From the NCBI GenBank assembly GCA_905221605.1, contig CAJNDS010000030.1:1-64000 (forward strand): a stretch of 64,000 nucleotides of DNA, given 5' to 3'. The notes beneath the pieces were generated by a model. That model was not told the origin of the DNA. It saw only the letters and a list, made by a program, of their open reading frames with translations, and made no database searches. Shown piece by piece: positions 47,930-59,055 of this stretch; the stretch's first letter is position 1; each line of letters begins with the position of its first letter. Position numbers and translations under genes: made by a program. The DNA is from Symbiodinium natans. Its lineage: Eukaryota; Sar; Dinophyceae; Suessiales; Symbiodiniaceae.

Positions 47930-49320
47930 GTCGTGAACATTTCAAAACAGTGTTCATGCCGCATGTCCGCAGTGGGCTTGTCAAAACAGCGCCATTTTGT
48001 TACAGGACATGCCTGGTTTTGTTTTCGTGTCCGTTTGTTGGTTGCCTGTCCTTCGTTTTGGGTCCCACGCAATCGAACACATGGGTATTGAGGCCGGGTG
48101 CACTCACGCTCGCGTGTGTCAGGTAGGCGTGTGGAAGCAGTGACATGTTGTTGCAGGATGTGTGTGTGTGTGCGTGTACTTCCTGTATGTTGCGCAGTCC
48201 GCAGTGCGTCGACAGCTTGTGTCCTTTGTTGTGTCCGATACATGTGAGTTGAGGCAGAAAGTCGATGCGTTCTGCTTGTGTGTTTTGGGGCATGATTTAC
48301 AATACAGCGCCATTTTGTTACAGGACTTGTGTGCTGCCTTTTCTGTACGTTGCGCAGTTCACAATGCGTCGGTGTAAACATGTGTGTCGAGAAAGAAGCC
48401 AGCAGTCTTGCGTGATGTCATGTAGGCGTGTACAAACAACGCCATTTTGTTACAGAGTTGTGTGCTGATTTTTCTGCGCGTTGCGCAGTCCGCAATGCGT
48501 AGGCAGCTTGTGTTTTAGGTCCAGCACGTGTGTGTTGAGGTTTGCCGCCGGGTGCATTCTTGCTTGCATGGTGTTGGTAGGCATGTACAAACAGCGCCAA
48601 AATGTTACAGGACATGTGTGCTGACGTGCGTGTTGGGCAGGCAGGCGGGGGTCGACCGCGTGTGTTTTGGGTCCATCACATGTGAGTTGAGGCAGGGCTG
48701 TGGATTAAAAACAGCGCCATTTTGTTTACTGCACGTTGAGCAGTTCCCAATGCGTTGGCAGCTTGTGCTGCAAACATGTGTGTCGAGGAAAGAAGCCCGG
48801 TGCATTCTTGCATGGTGTCAGGTTGGCGTGTACAAACAAGGCCATTTTGTTACAAGAGTTGTGTGCTGATTTTTCTGCACGTTGCACAGTCCGCAAAGCG
48901 TTGGCGCTTGTGCTTTAGGTCCCACACGGGCGTGTTGAGGTTTGCCGCCGGGTGCATTTTTGCTTGTTTGGTGTTGGTAGGCATGTACAAACAGCGCCAA
49001 AATGTTACAGGACATATGTGCTGACGTACGCGTTGGGCAGTCCGCCGTGGGTCGACCGCGTATGTTTTGGGTCCATCACATGTGAGTTTAGGCAGGGCTG
49101 TGCGTTCTGCTGGCATGTTTTTGGGGCTGTTTGAAAACAGCGCCATTTTGTTACGGGACTTGTGTGCTGATTTTTCTGCACCTTGAGCAGTTCGCAATGC
49201 GTCGGCAGCTTGTGCTCTAGGTCCGAAATCTTTGTGTTGAGGCAAGGAGCCGGGGGGAATTTTGCACGTTGTCAGGCAGGCGTGTGCAAACAGCGCCAGT
49301 TTGTTACATGACTTGTTTGC
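47930..49320 (+). repeat. Tandem array of about 145-bp units with GCGCCATTTTGTTAC
   Basis: Nine degenerate units. The core ACAGCGCCATTTTGTTACAG recurs near 47985, 48303, 48435, 48710, 48836 and 49137. Near 48592 and 48991 the AT core reads GCCAAAATG instead, and near 49294 GCCAGTTTG. Spacing is mostly 121-156 bp. Between cores lie TGTGTGCTGATTTTTCTGC, GTTGCGCAGTCCGCAATGCG and GTTGAGG. The same core sits in both 496-bp repeats. Confidence 0.85.
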
Positions 49321-49448
49321 TGATCCGGTGCAGGTTGCGCAGTCCGCTTGCATGTTTTGTTTCTTCTAGATGTGGTGTGCTGATGAGCGTTTGGTCGCAA
49401 GTCCATTCTGTACCATGTCGTTGCTTAACCTGTGTGAGTGGGTGTGTG

Positions 49449-49779
49449 TGTGTGTGTGCAACCTGCTGTACATGCAGGATTGGGGTCACGCCCTTTCTCA
49501 ATTTCATGCGGGGGGACGCAGCACATCACTGGGACTGCGTCCAACGAAGCTACCAGTGATGTGGGAAGTCGGAGTTGGCCGCTCCGGTGTACCTGCTCAA
49601 TACAGATTTGTGACATCATCCATCGTGTATGCTTTGCATTGTTGAATCTATTGAACACGCTGTGCAATTCCGAATGAAAGAACTTTTGGAGAGCAATTGA
49701 TGCTTTTGAGGGTTCTGTGATGCTTGATGTTGTCCAGTCGAGCGTCCGTCTCATCAGTTCCAGACAAGTCAACGTGTGT
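49449..49779 (+). repeat. 330-bp duplication in E3, copy 1
   Basis: From GTGTGTGTGCAACCTGCTG to CAAGTCAACGTGTGT. Copy 2 is at 50391-50726. It starts and ends in TG-rich DNA, which may have promoted the duplication. It contains a small inverted repeat, CTGCTGTACATGCAGG. Confidence 0.88.
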
Positions 49780-50390
49780 ATGGTTCTGGCGTGTTGTCCC
49801 GTCACGGGGCCAGATCCCAGAAGACCCGGGCATCCGGGATTGACTGAGCTCTGCTGACTGAGATATTCATTCATCGGGATCATCTGCAGTAGGCTTTGTG
49901 ACATGAGTGAGTGCGAGCACAGACATGTCATCGGGATCATCCAAATTGCAGACGCAGGGGTAACCGGACGGCACTGCTTTTGTGATCTTCGTGTTGTCCC
50001 GTCAGCTGTGAACAAGTAGTTTGACTGAGGCTGCGTCAGGCACAGACACATGTCCTCCCCGCTAATGTTGGTAAAGTGGTGTTGTCCTCCCTCCTGTTGT
50101 TGTTGGTGAACTTCCTCTGCACCTCTTGCCGTTGTTGTTCATGTGCATGAGTTAACATGTCTCTCTGCTAATGTTGGTAAAGTGTTGCTGAACTCACTCC
50201 TGTTGTGGTGATGATCTACCTCGCGCGTTCTCAGTCTCAAGATGTTTGACCTGTCTTTGTCTCGTCCGCCCTTCGGGGGCATGATGCTGCCATACGTGAT
50301 GCCCATGATGGCCGGGCAGCTCCCGAGTAATTCATGTCTTTCTTGCAGCCGGCTCAGCGCCTGCTTTGGTGTGTCGCCCCACGGGGCATA
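49780..50390. other. Spacer between the two 330-bp copies
   Basis: No gene seen. It holds two short internal repeats: ATCGGGATCATC near 49875 and 49930, and GCTAATGTTGGTAAAGTG near 50061 and 50167. Confidence 0.5.
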
Positions 50391-50726
50391 TGTGTGTGTG
50401 CAACCTGCTGTACATGCAGGATTGGGGTCACGCCCTTTCTCAATTTCATGCGGGGGGACGCAGCACATCACTGGGACTGCGTCCAACGAAGCTACCAGTG
50501 ATGTGGGTAGTCGGAGTTGGCCGCTCCGGTGTACCTGCTCAATACAGATTTGTGACATCATCCATCGTGTATGCTTTGCATTGTTGAATCTATTGAACAT
50601 CCTCGCTGTGCAATTCCGAATGAACCATCTTTTGGAGAGCAATTGATGCTTTTGAGGGTTCTGTGATGCTTGATGTTGTCCAGTCGAGCGTCCGTCTCAT
50701 CAGTTCCAGACAAGTCAACGTGTGTG
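50391..50726 (+). repeat. 330-bp duplication in E3, copy 2
   Basis: Nearly identical to 49449-49779, with a small insertion (CATCCTCGCTGTG for CACGCTGTG) and a few substitutions. Confidence 0.88.
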
Positions 50727-50902
50727 TGTGTGTGTGTCGTTGTAGAAGGTCTGTGAGACGTTGAGGCGGGCTACCTCGAAGACATGTTGAAGCATCGAGC
50801 TTCAAGAATTGAGTGTTGTGCATGTGCTTGCGGAGTCGCAAGCTAGACTCAGATATTCTCAGCAGTTTTGGCGTGATGTATGTCGAGCCCCTCTTAGAGG
50901 GG

Positions 50903-51398
50903 TGTTTGTGCATCTCTGCTGTACATGCGAAGGTTGTGCATCGAACATGTCATCGCAGCCATTTTGTGAGACTTGTGCAATTTTGTGCACGTCTGCATGA
51001 GAACCAACATCTTGATTGGAACTTGAGCTGCTAAAGCTCGGCATGTCAGTTGATGTAATTGGTTTTCCGTTTTGCCCGGCATGTGCTCTTGAGCGAGATG
51101 AGAAGCACCGGCGTTGAATTTTTCCGTGATAACACAGCGCCATTTTGTTACGCCTATTTTGCGGTGCGGGTGAGACGAGAACCCAAGAAATCTGCAGGGG
51201 GGCCAACCACTCGCTCTGACTGTTGGCCCAACGAAGAGGGTCAGAGCGTAGTGCTGAAATCGATGTGGACGCACATCGACGTACCTGCGTTTTCCTTGTC
51301 ATGAGGTTGTACAGGAAGGTTTCAAAGCATTTTTAAAGAAGCGGCGTTTGACTTCATCATTGATGAGTCTTTCTGCCAAACAAGACTTTGCAAATTGT
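50903..51398 (+). repeat. Right 496-bp direct repeat of E3 (pseudo-LTR candidate)
   Basis: Same length and ends as 40673-41168 with about four substitutions. Flanking bases on the two sides do not show a target duplication. Confidence 0.9.
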
Positions 51399-52899
51399 TT
51401 TCGCATTCCATTTCAAATCTTAGATGTTTCCAATGCTTCCAACATTGCTTCTATTGTAAGAGAGGACGCGCCAAAGAAAGCCGTCTGGGCGCGCGCGCGT
51501 GGCAATGTGAAGGCTTGGCTCTTCTGCGCAAGAAATGTACCCTCCGCCTTAAACACCCCTTTTCAGCACCTTGCGCCCTTAATTTGGGAGTGTTTCAAAG
51601 GATGCAAACCCCTTCCCCCACTTAGACTTGTTGCACCTCCAACCCCCCTGTAGTTTCGGTCTTAAGTTGATCTGGAAGGCCCTGCACGGTAACCAAAAAT
51701 CAAGGCCTGTCACAGAAACAGAGTAAGAGGTTTGTGGTTTAGGGTTTAGGGTTTTGGAAGGTTTGAAGTTTCTTTTTCCACCCGCCTAGCTAATTTCAAG
51801 TCCAGAGTTTCGGGTTTTTTGGACTTGGAATCCTTTTTTTAATTCTGGTGAGAGGATTTCAGGCATTAGGCGCGATGTTTCGGAACTCTGGCTTTTCTTG
51901 CCCATTCCTTGCAGTTGACGTGCAGCATGCGCTAAAGCGCCCACAAAACAAAGATGGTTTCGCATTTAGACCCCGCCTTCTAAGCCCCCATACCCCCCCA
52001 AAAAAAATTCAAAACTAGAAACTCACATGCATCTTACCGCAACTCTTCCAGTTCAGCGACGCTGACGACCTGCGGTCGCTGCGCAAGCCAAGGCAATTAC
52101 CCCAAGTTATGGTGAAGCAACACCACCATTCATCCTTGGAAGCCTAAAGAAACGAACGGCTCAAGGTGGGGACGGTGATTGTGTGGCTTGTTAACAACTA
52201 AGGCACGGCCAACAACCCGAAAGCCTTCAGAGGCCCTACAGCTTCCTTTCTCTGGAGATTCTAAGCCGTCCCAGTCGCAGGAGATCCATCGTTAGCTCCT
52301 CACCCTTTATAGCAGCGGAAACTGTCCTGATGGGAAGCAAGGGCTCTACAAGCTTGAACAAATTCTCCAGCGCTTGCTGAATTTCAGGCTCTGGCAGAGT
52401 GATCAGGGTACGGTCCCAGAACTACAGAATCTAGTGTTGAGACGCCCCAAGAAATGGGCGCTGGTGTACATGTATCTTGACTCTGTAGCGGTAGTCGCGC
52501 GCACGAAATCCTGTCACCCATGCTGGCTGTGGCCCGGACTCGGAAGAGTCCCAAGGAGCCGACTCTGGCGACTCCCTCCTGCAAGGCCAGCTGCGTAGAT
52601 CTTCGGCCACTGCTACGGCTTAGGGTACGTGATGTCTTTAACTTGTTGGCTGGCCCATGTCTCTGCTTGTGATTTGGTTTGGGGTCCGCTGTTGCCGCTC
52701 TGCTCTTTGCCTGATCGTTTGTTGCCCTTGTTGATTGCTTTCGTGCTCTGCTTTGCGGTCCTCTCTCCTCTTTGGCTCTAGCTGCGTCCTGCGTTCGTGA
52801 ATCTGCAGTCTGGCTCGAGTTTCCCACTGGACCGGTTGGATGTCTTGGAAGCGCAATGGCCCTTTCCATCGATCTGGCTGGCGCCTGAACAATTGAAAA
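51399..52899. other. Unassigned stretch
   Basis: Nothing recognisable apart from a few TTTAGGG units near 51738-51752 and an A/C-rich run near 51990. Small frames in both strands appear random. Confidence 0.45.
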
Positions 52900-53873
52900 A
52901 AGTGGTTGGCGCAGCGAGGGAAACAGGGACCTCTCTGCGTTGGAGGCTCACAGATGGAGCCAGCACTATCGCTGTCCACACTGCGGCACTCGACAACTGC
53001 CCGTTTCCAGTGTGGAGGCAGCTGGCTGTACAATCTCTGTGCGCTTGCAGCCGTATGCCACTCTTGGAAACGTGCGTTGGCCCAGGGGGCATCTTGCCAC
53101 TGTTTCGTTGCATTGCCTGTTTCCCTGCATGCCAGCGTGCAGCCACATCTATGAGCACATATGAGGTTTTCCACTTCAGATTGCAATCCTTCATGGATCT
53201 CCTATTCTGCGGTTTCAAAACCCCATGGCCCCGGATCAACAGGTGTTTGCCGGCAGGACGCTGGAAAACCCTTGTGGACGAGAAGGAAAAACTGTAGAGG
53301 AGATTCAAGGGGAAAAAGCAAGAGAAGGAACGACAGAGATTGAAGTCGTTGAGGTCGAGGATTCAGGGCCAGCAGGAAAAGATGAAGGAGGAGAAGCAGC
53401 AGGTTCAGGAGGAAGAGGAGAACCGCCGCAGCAGAAAGGAGAGAAAGGCAGCAAGAACGCGAAGAACAAGAACAAGTGGAACACAGTCACGTTCATGGAT
53501 TGTGATTGGATTTGGGAGTACTGCAAAGACATGAATGAGTATCGAACACTTCGGCTTGATCAGAAAAGATCAGCGCAGGTGAAAGGAGCGCAGACCAACG
53601 GTGCCGAAGACTGGAACCTCGTGACCGCGAACTTCAAGAAGATGGGAAGGCGGAGAGTCCCATAGAAATAAGAAGAAAGAGAGATGAGCCACGAGAGCAG
53701 CGAGAAGATCGACGAGCCCGAAGGGACGAGTGGCAGTCCGATGAATGTCAGCAAGACTGGTGTGGAGATGATGGCTGGGACCAGAATACAACCACCCCAA
53801 AGGCAAGGGCCATGGAAAAGGCAAATGGAAGTACAGTGGCAAGAAGGGCTGGTGAGCAAAGACCAGCAGAGAA
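52900..53873 (+). pseudogene. Decayed gene-like region with CxxC and GKGK tail
   Basis: Pieces of one plausible protein lie in successive frames. They are WSQHYRCPHCGTRQLP...VRLQPYATLGNVRWPRG (frame 2, to a TGA at 53162); MAPDQQVFAGRTLENP... acidic, then NKNKWNTVTFMDCDWIWEYC...DWNLVTANFKKMG (frame 2, 53225-53665); an Arg/Asp-rich DEPREQREDRRARRDEWQSD; and NHPKGKGHGKGKWKYSGKKG ending in TGA at 53871-53873. The last tail is of a kind frequent in dinoflagellate proteins. The changes of frame suggest a decayed gene; small introns or sequencing indels are alternatives. The family is unknown. Confidence 0.4.
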
Positions 53874-54584
53874 AGAGAAGAAGGATCGAGGTGACGACTG
53901 AACGCAGATTTTCTGAAGCTGTGTACATAGAAGTTCGAGCACCCCGAACAGTTGCATGAAGTATCTACTTGTACAACGAAAGGTTTTGAATAAGCAAGGA
54001 ACCCAGTACACCTTGCGAGAGTCAATCGAGTTTCACCAAGCTAAGAGAAGAAAGTTTCACGAAGAGTTTCACGAAGCAGGACTAGGAGTGTTGAAGAAAG
54101 AAGATGGTTAGGTAAAAGAGAAGAAACCGCACAAGCGCCGTAGGCTGGCCACAGGGCTGAGACTCACGAGATGAGGACTCTAAGACTGTAAAATGAAGCT
54201 GTGTAACTTCAAAGTTAGGAGTTTCTGCGTGTTTCGTTTTCCACGAAGAAGCTTCAAGAATGCAGAAGCACAAAGAACCACGTAAAAGACCATGGACCAA
54301 TGGAGACGAATGTCCCCGGTACACTTTTTCAGTCCGAGACAGCTCTTCGTCTTTTGGCGCAGCAGTGAGAATCACTGTAGGAAAGAGAAACGCCCTAAAG
54401 CCTTCGACCTGTTCCGAGGCGGGGTGTTAAGTGTACAGCATGTATCAAGGTACAGTGAATGGGTGCAGTCGGAAACACACAGAATAACGAACTCACCGGA
54501 GGCTTAGGCTCAAGAGTCGAAAGCGAGAAAAGTTGTCTTGCGCATTTTTGCACTTCGAGCGTGGTGGGAAGTGAGAGCAATGTT
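53874..54584. other. Unassigned purine-rich stretch
   Basis: A- and G-rich DNA with no convincing frame. AAGAGTTTCACGAAG-like words recur near 54050-54080. Confidence 0.4.
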
Positions 54585-56179
54585 CTTTACAATGTTTTTC
54601 GGTTTGGGAACTTAAAATTAAGGCCTGGAGGCTTAAATTAAGGGCTTCGGAACCTAAAATTAAGGCCTCCCCCCTGGGTTCATTAAGGCCCGGAGGCTTA
54701 AATTCAGGGGTTGGGAACTTAAACTAAAGCCCGGAGGCTTAAATTAAGGGCTTGGGAATCCAAAATTAAAGCCTGGAGGCTTGAAATTGAGGGCTTCGGA
54801 ACCCAAAATTAAGGCTTCCTCCTAGGTTCAGTAAGGCCCGGAGGCTTATATAAATTCAGGGTTTGGGAACTTAAAAATCAGGCCCGGAGGCTTAAATTAA
54901 GGGTTTGTGAACTTAATAAAATTAAGGCCTGGAATCTTAAAATCAGGGTTTGGGAACCTAAAAATAAAGGCCCGGAGGTTTAAATTAAGGGTTTGGGAAC
55001 CTAAAATTAAGGCCCTTACGGGTTTGTGATTAAGGGTTTGGGAACTTACAATTAAGGCCCGGAAGCTTAAATTAAGGGCTTGGGAACCTACAATACAAGC
55101 TCGCAGGCTTGAATTTAGGGTTTGGGAACCGAAAATTAAGGCCCGGAGGCTTCAATTAAGGGTTTGGGAACCCATCGTTAAGGCCCGGACAGAGGCTTAA
55201 ATAAAAGGTTTGGGAACCTGACAATAAGGCCTGGAAGGCTACGCAAAATTAGGGCCCGGAGGCTTGAGTTCAGAGTTTGGGAATCAAAATTAAGGCCCGG
55301 GGGCTTAAATTAAGGGTTTGGGAACTCAGGAGGCTGAAAATAAGGTGGGAACCAAAATAAAGGCCCGGAGGCTTAAAATTCAGGCCTGGAAGCTTAAATT
55401 AAGGGTTTGGGAACTTAGGAGGCTTAAACTAAGGGTTTGGGAAGCAAAAATTGAGGCTCCAAACCTTAAAATAAACCTAAAATTCAGGCCAGGAGGCTTA
55501 AATTGAGGGTTTGGGAATCTCAAATTAAGGCCCGGAGGCTTAAGTTAAGGGTTTGTTAAGGGTTTGAACACGCTTTGAAAGTTTGCGAAGACCACTGAGT
55601 GGAATCGAGTCGAGCCTGCTGCTTTTGCCGTCGCCAATCCTGAAAGGGCTTGAAAGTCTTCGAGGGACCGCGGCGTGGAATCAGTCGAGCCTGCCACTTT
55701 TGGCGAAGTCTTCGAGGGACCACGGAGTGGAATCGAGCTCTTGCTGGAGCCAAATGTCTTCTCGTGATTTCATTTTTTGTCACGGTTGTTTAGAGACTGC
55801 TTCTGCTCCACCAAACCATATATCCCCCCTTGCTAACAACCCTAAACCCGTCCAAGGTTTGTATTTTGGGTAGCTCATGCGCCGGCCCCCGACCACTTCA
55901 TGGAGGGGGTCGAAGCGCACTTGCAGCGAAAACTCTAAACCCTAAACCCTAAGCCCTAAGCCGTAAGCCTCAACCCCAAACCCGAAACCCCAAACCCTAA
56001 ATCCTAAACCCTAAACCCTAAACCCTAAACCCTAAGCCCTAAGCCCTAAGCCCTAAGCCCTAAAACCTAAACCTTAAACACTCTCTGTCATATTTGCATT
56101 TAGACCTTAATGAATTCGTCGGCAAGGTCCAAATTTGACCCAACCTTAACGAATGCTGAAGGGTTGAAACCTCAATGGA
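54585..56179 (+). repeat. 1.6-kb tandem duplication, copy A
   Basis: Starts CTTTACAATGTTTTTCGG. It contains many 30-35-bp units of the type GGCCCGGAGGCTTAAATTAA + GGGTTTGGGAAC, a unique block (about 55560-55920), and a telomere-type block (55931-56085), and ends at CTCAATGGA. Copy B follows directly, 1595 bp further. Confidence 0.88.
55931..56088 (-). repeat. Interstitial telomere-type repeat
   Basis: Units CCCTAAA and CCCTAAG on the plus strand. TTTAGGG is the telomere unit of plants and dinoflagellates. Confidence 0.9.
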
Positions 56180-57793
56180 CTTTACAATGTTTTTCGGTTT
56201 GGGAACTTAAAATTAAGGCCTGGAGTCTTAAATTAAGGGCTTCGGAACCTAAAATTAAAATTAAGGCCTCCCCCCTGAGTTCATTAAGGCCCGGAGGCTT
56301 AAATTCAGGGGTTGGGAACTTAAACCTTGGGAACCCAAAATCAAAGCCTGGAGGCTTGAAATTGAGGGCTTCGGAACCTAAAATTAAGGCTTCCTCCTAG
56401 GTTCAGTAAGGCCCGGAGGCTTAAATTCAGGGTTTGGGAACTTAAAAATCAGGCCCGGAGGCTTAAATTAAGGGTTTGTGAACTTAATAAAATTAAGGCC
56501 TGGAATCTTAAAATCAGGGTTTGGGAACCTAAAAATAAAGGCCCGGAGGTTTAAATTAAGGGTTTGGGAACCCAAAATTAAGGCCCTTACGGGTTTGTGA
56601 TTAAGGGTTTGGGAACTTACAATTAAGGCCCGGAAGCTTAAATTAAGGGCTTGGGAACCTACAATACAAGCTCGCAGGCTTGAATTTAGGGTTTGGGAAC
56701 CGAAAATTAAGGCCCGGAGGCTTCAATTAAGGGTTTGGGAACCCATCGTTAAGGCCCGGACAGAGGCTTAAATAAAAGGTTTGGGAACCTGACAATAAGG
56801 CCTGGAAGGCTAAATTAAAAGGTTTGGGAACGCAAAATTAGGGCCCGGAGGCTTGAGTTCAGAGTTTGGGAATCAAAATTAAGGCCCGGGGGCTTAAATT
56901 AAGGGTTTGGGAACTTAGGAGGCTGAAAATAAGGTGGGAACCAAAATAAAGGCCCGGAGGCTTAAAATTCAGGCCTGGAAGCTTAAATTAAGGGTTTGGG
57001 AACTTAGGAGGCTTAAACTAAGGGTTTGGGAAGCAAAAATTGAGGCTCCAAACCTTAAAATAAACCTAAAATTCAGGCCAGGAGGCTTAAATTAAGGGTT
57101 TGGGAATCTCAAATTAAGGCCCGGAGGCTTAAGTTAAGGGTTTGTTAAGGGTTTGAACACGCTTTGAAAGTTTGCGAAGACCACTGAGTGGAATCGAGTC
57201 GAGCCTGCTGCTTTTGCCGTCGCCAATCCTGAAAGGGCTTGAAAGTCTTCGAGGGACCGCGGCGTGGAATCAGTCGAGCCTGCCACTTTTGGCGAAGTCT
57301 TCGAGGGACCACGGAGTGGAATCGAGCTCTTGCTGGAGCCAAATGTCTTCTCGTGATTTCATTTTTTGTCACGGTTGTTTAGAGACTGCTTCTGCTCCAC
57401 CAAACCATATATCCCCCCTTGCTAGGGGGGTAGGGGGGTAGACAACCCTAAACCCGTCCAAGGTTTGTATTTTGGGTGGGAGGGCATTGTAGCTCATGCG
57501 CCGGCCCCCGACCACTTCATGGAGGGGGTCGAAGCGCACTTGCAGCGAAAACTTTAAACCCTAAACCCTAAGCCCTAAGCCGTAAGCCTCAACCCTAAAC
57601 CCGAAACCCCAAACCCTAAATCCTAAACCCTAAACCCTAAACCCTAAGCCCTAAGCCCTAAGCCCTAAAACCTAAATCCTAAACCTTAAACACTCTCTGT
57701 CATATTTGCATTTAGACCTTAATGAATTCGTCGACAAGGTCCAAATTTGACCCCAACCTTAACGAATGCTGAAGGGTTGAAACCTCAATGGAC
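56180..57793 (+). repeat. 1.6-kb tandem duplication, copy B
   Basis: Repeats copy A unit by unit with small indels, including two insertions in the block near 57425 (a run of GGGGGGTAGGGGGGTAG) and 57478. Its own telomere-type block is at 57553-57690. Confidence 0.88.
57553..57692 (-). repeat. Interstitial telomere-type repeat in copy B
   Basis: CCCTAAA/CCCTAAG units on the plus strand, matching 55931-56088. Confidence 0.9.
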
Positions 57794-58215
57794 TCGTCGG
57801 CAAGGCCCAAATTTGAGCCTTGCCGACGAATTCGTCGACCAAGGCCAATTTGAGCCTTAAATTCGTCGGCAAGGCCTCATTTGGGCCTTAAATTCGTCGG
57901 CAAGGCCGAATTTGGGCTAAACCTGAATAAAATTCGTTGGCAAGGCCCAAAATGCGCCTTGCCGACGAATTTGGGCCTTAAATTCGTCTGCAAGGCCAAA
58001 TTTGGGCCAAACCTTAAGGCAAGGCCTAATCTGGGCCAATTCGTCGGCGAGGGCCTTGAATTCGTCGGCAAGGCCCGCCAAACCTTAGTGAAATTCGTCG
58101 GCAAGGCCCAAAATGCGCCTTGCCGACGAATTTGGGCCGCAAATCAAGGCCCAATTTGGGCTAAGCCTTCATGAATTTCGTCGGCAAGGCCCAAAACGTC
58201 TTGCCGACGAATATC
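57794..58215. repeat. Minisatellite ATTCGTCGGCAAGGCC with inverted units
   Basis: Units ATTCGTCGGCAAGGCC and TTTGGGCC recur at irregular spacing. Their inverse CCTTGCCGACGAAT appears near 57826, 57957, 58117 and 58200, so transcripts could fold into several hairpins. The same word occurs singly in the unique parts of copies A and B. Confidence 0.85.
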
Positions 58216-58326
58216 CGAAAACATGAAAGTGAAACATGCTCTTAATGTGATGGGATTCTTCGGGCGGGTGGGTATTTTTCCAACCATCGAGTACTTGCTT
58301 GACTAGTGAGTGCTTGGACGTGAGAT

Positions 58327-58341
58327 GCTGAACCCTAAACC

Positions 58342-58394
<53 letters not shown>

Positions 58395-58425
58395 ACCCTA
58401 AACCCTAAACCCTAAACCCTAAACT
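58327..58425 (-). repeat. Interstitial telomere-type repeat
   Basis: About eight CCCTCAA units followed by CCCTAAA units. Confidence 0.9.
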
Positions 58426-58479
58426 CTCTCTACAATACATATATATGTGTATATATATATATATTTAAACCTTAATTGA

Positions 58480-58825
58480 ACTTCCGCATTTGGCTCTATT
58501 TTCAGAAATTGGCCACTTTATTTTCCGAATTTGGCCGCTTTATTTCCGAATTTGGCCGTCTTTTGCTGTTTCAATTTGGCCGCTCTATTTTTCAGAATTT
58601 GGCTGCTTCATTTTCCGAATTTGGCCGCTTTGTTTCCGAATTTGGCAGCTTTATTTTCCGAATTTGTCCTTTTTTTTAAATCCCGAATTTTGCCGTTTTT
58701 TGCTGTCTCAGTTTGGCCGGTTTTCCGAGTTTGGCCGCTTTATTTTCCGAGTTTTGCCGCTTTATTTTCCGAATTTGGCCGCTCTACTTTCCGAATTTGG
58801 CCGTTTTTTGCTTTCTCAGTGTTGT
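58480..58825 (+). repeat. Minisatellite CCGAATTTGGCCGCTTTATTT
   Basis: About 15 degenerate units of 18-30 bp. Phe/Pro/Leu-rich open frames here are by-products of the repeat. Confidence 0.88.
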
Positions 58826-58904
58826 GGGATTCTCTTGGTGGGTGGGTGTTATATCGGAGCCGTAACTAGAGCGTTGCCATAAAACTGCTCGACCCGGAGT
58901 GCTG

Positions 58905-59055
58905 AAACTGAACCCTAAACCCTAAACCCTACACCCTAAACCCTAAACCCTAAATCCCAAACCCAAAACCCTAAACCCTAAACCCTAAATCCCAAACCCA
59001 AAACCCTAAACCCCAAACCCTAAACCAGAAGCCCTAAACTTAAACCCCAACCCCT
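58905..59055 (-). repeat. Interstitial telomere-type repeat
   Basis: CCCTAAA with CCCAAAC variants on the plus strand. Confidence 0.9.

Larger units (their letters stand above)
40673..51398 (+). mobile_element. Penelope-like retroelement unit E3 between 496-bp direct repeats
   Basis: A 10.7-kb unit framed by two near-identical 496-bp direct repeats. Inside are a CTTTCTTC microsatellite, two ORFs in the same frame split by one TGA, a third ORF, a tandem array with the motif GCGCCATTTTGTTAC, and a 330-bp duplication. ORF2 has a GIY-YIG-type nuclease ahead of a reverse transcriptase, the permuted order described for some Penelope-like elements in protists and invertebrates. Direct terminal repeats of this kind (pseudo-LTRs) are known for Penelope-like elements. 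No target duplication is visible. Whether the 496-bp repeats are truly part of the element is an inference. Confidence 0.65.

Noticed and set aside
47857-49353. Many short Cys/His-rich frames between 47.9 and 49.4 kb
   Set aside because: They repeat with the 145-bp tandem array and have no independent support.
49378-49402. Hammerhead-like CTGATGAGCG...CGC in E3
   Set aside because: Penelope-like elements can carry hammerhead ribozymes, but the required GAAA after stem II is missing (AAGTCC follows) and stem III is not visible.
58490-58882. Phe/Pro/Leu-rich frame of 130 codons
   Set aside because: Translation of the CCGAATTTGGCCGC minisatellite.
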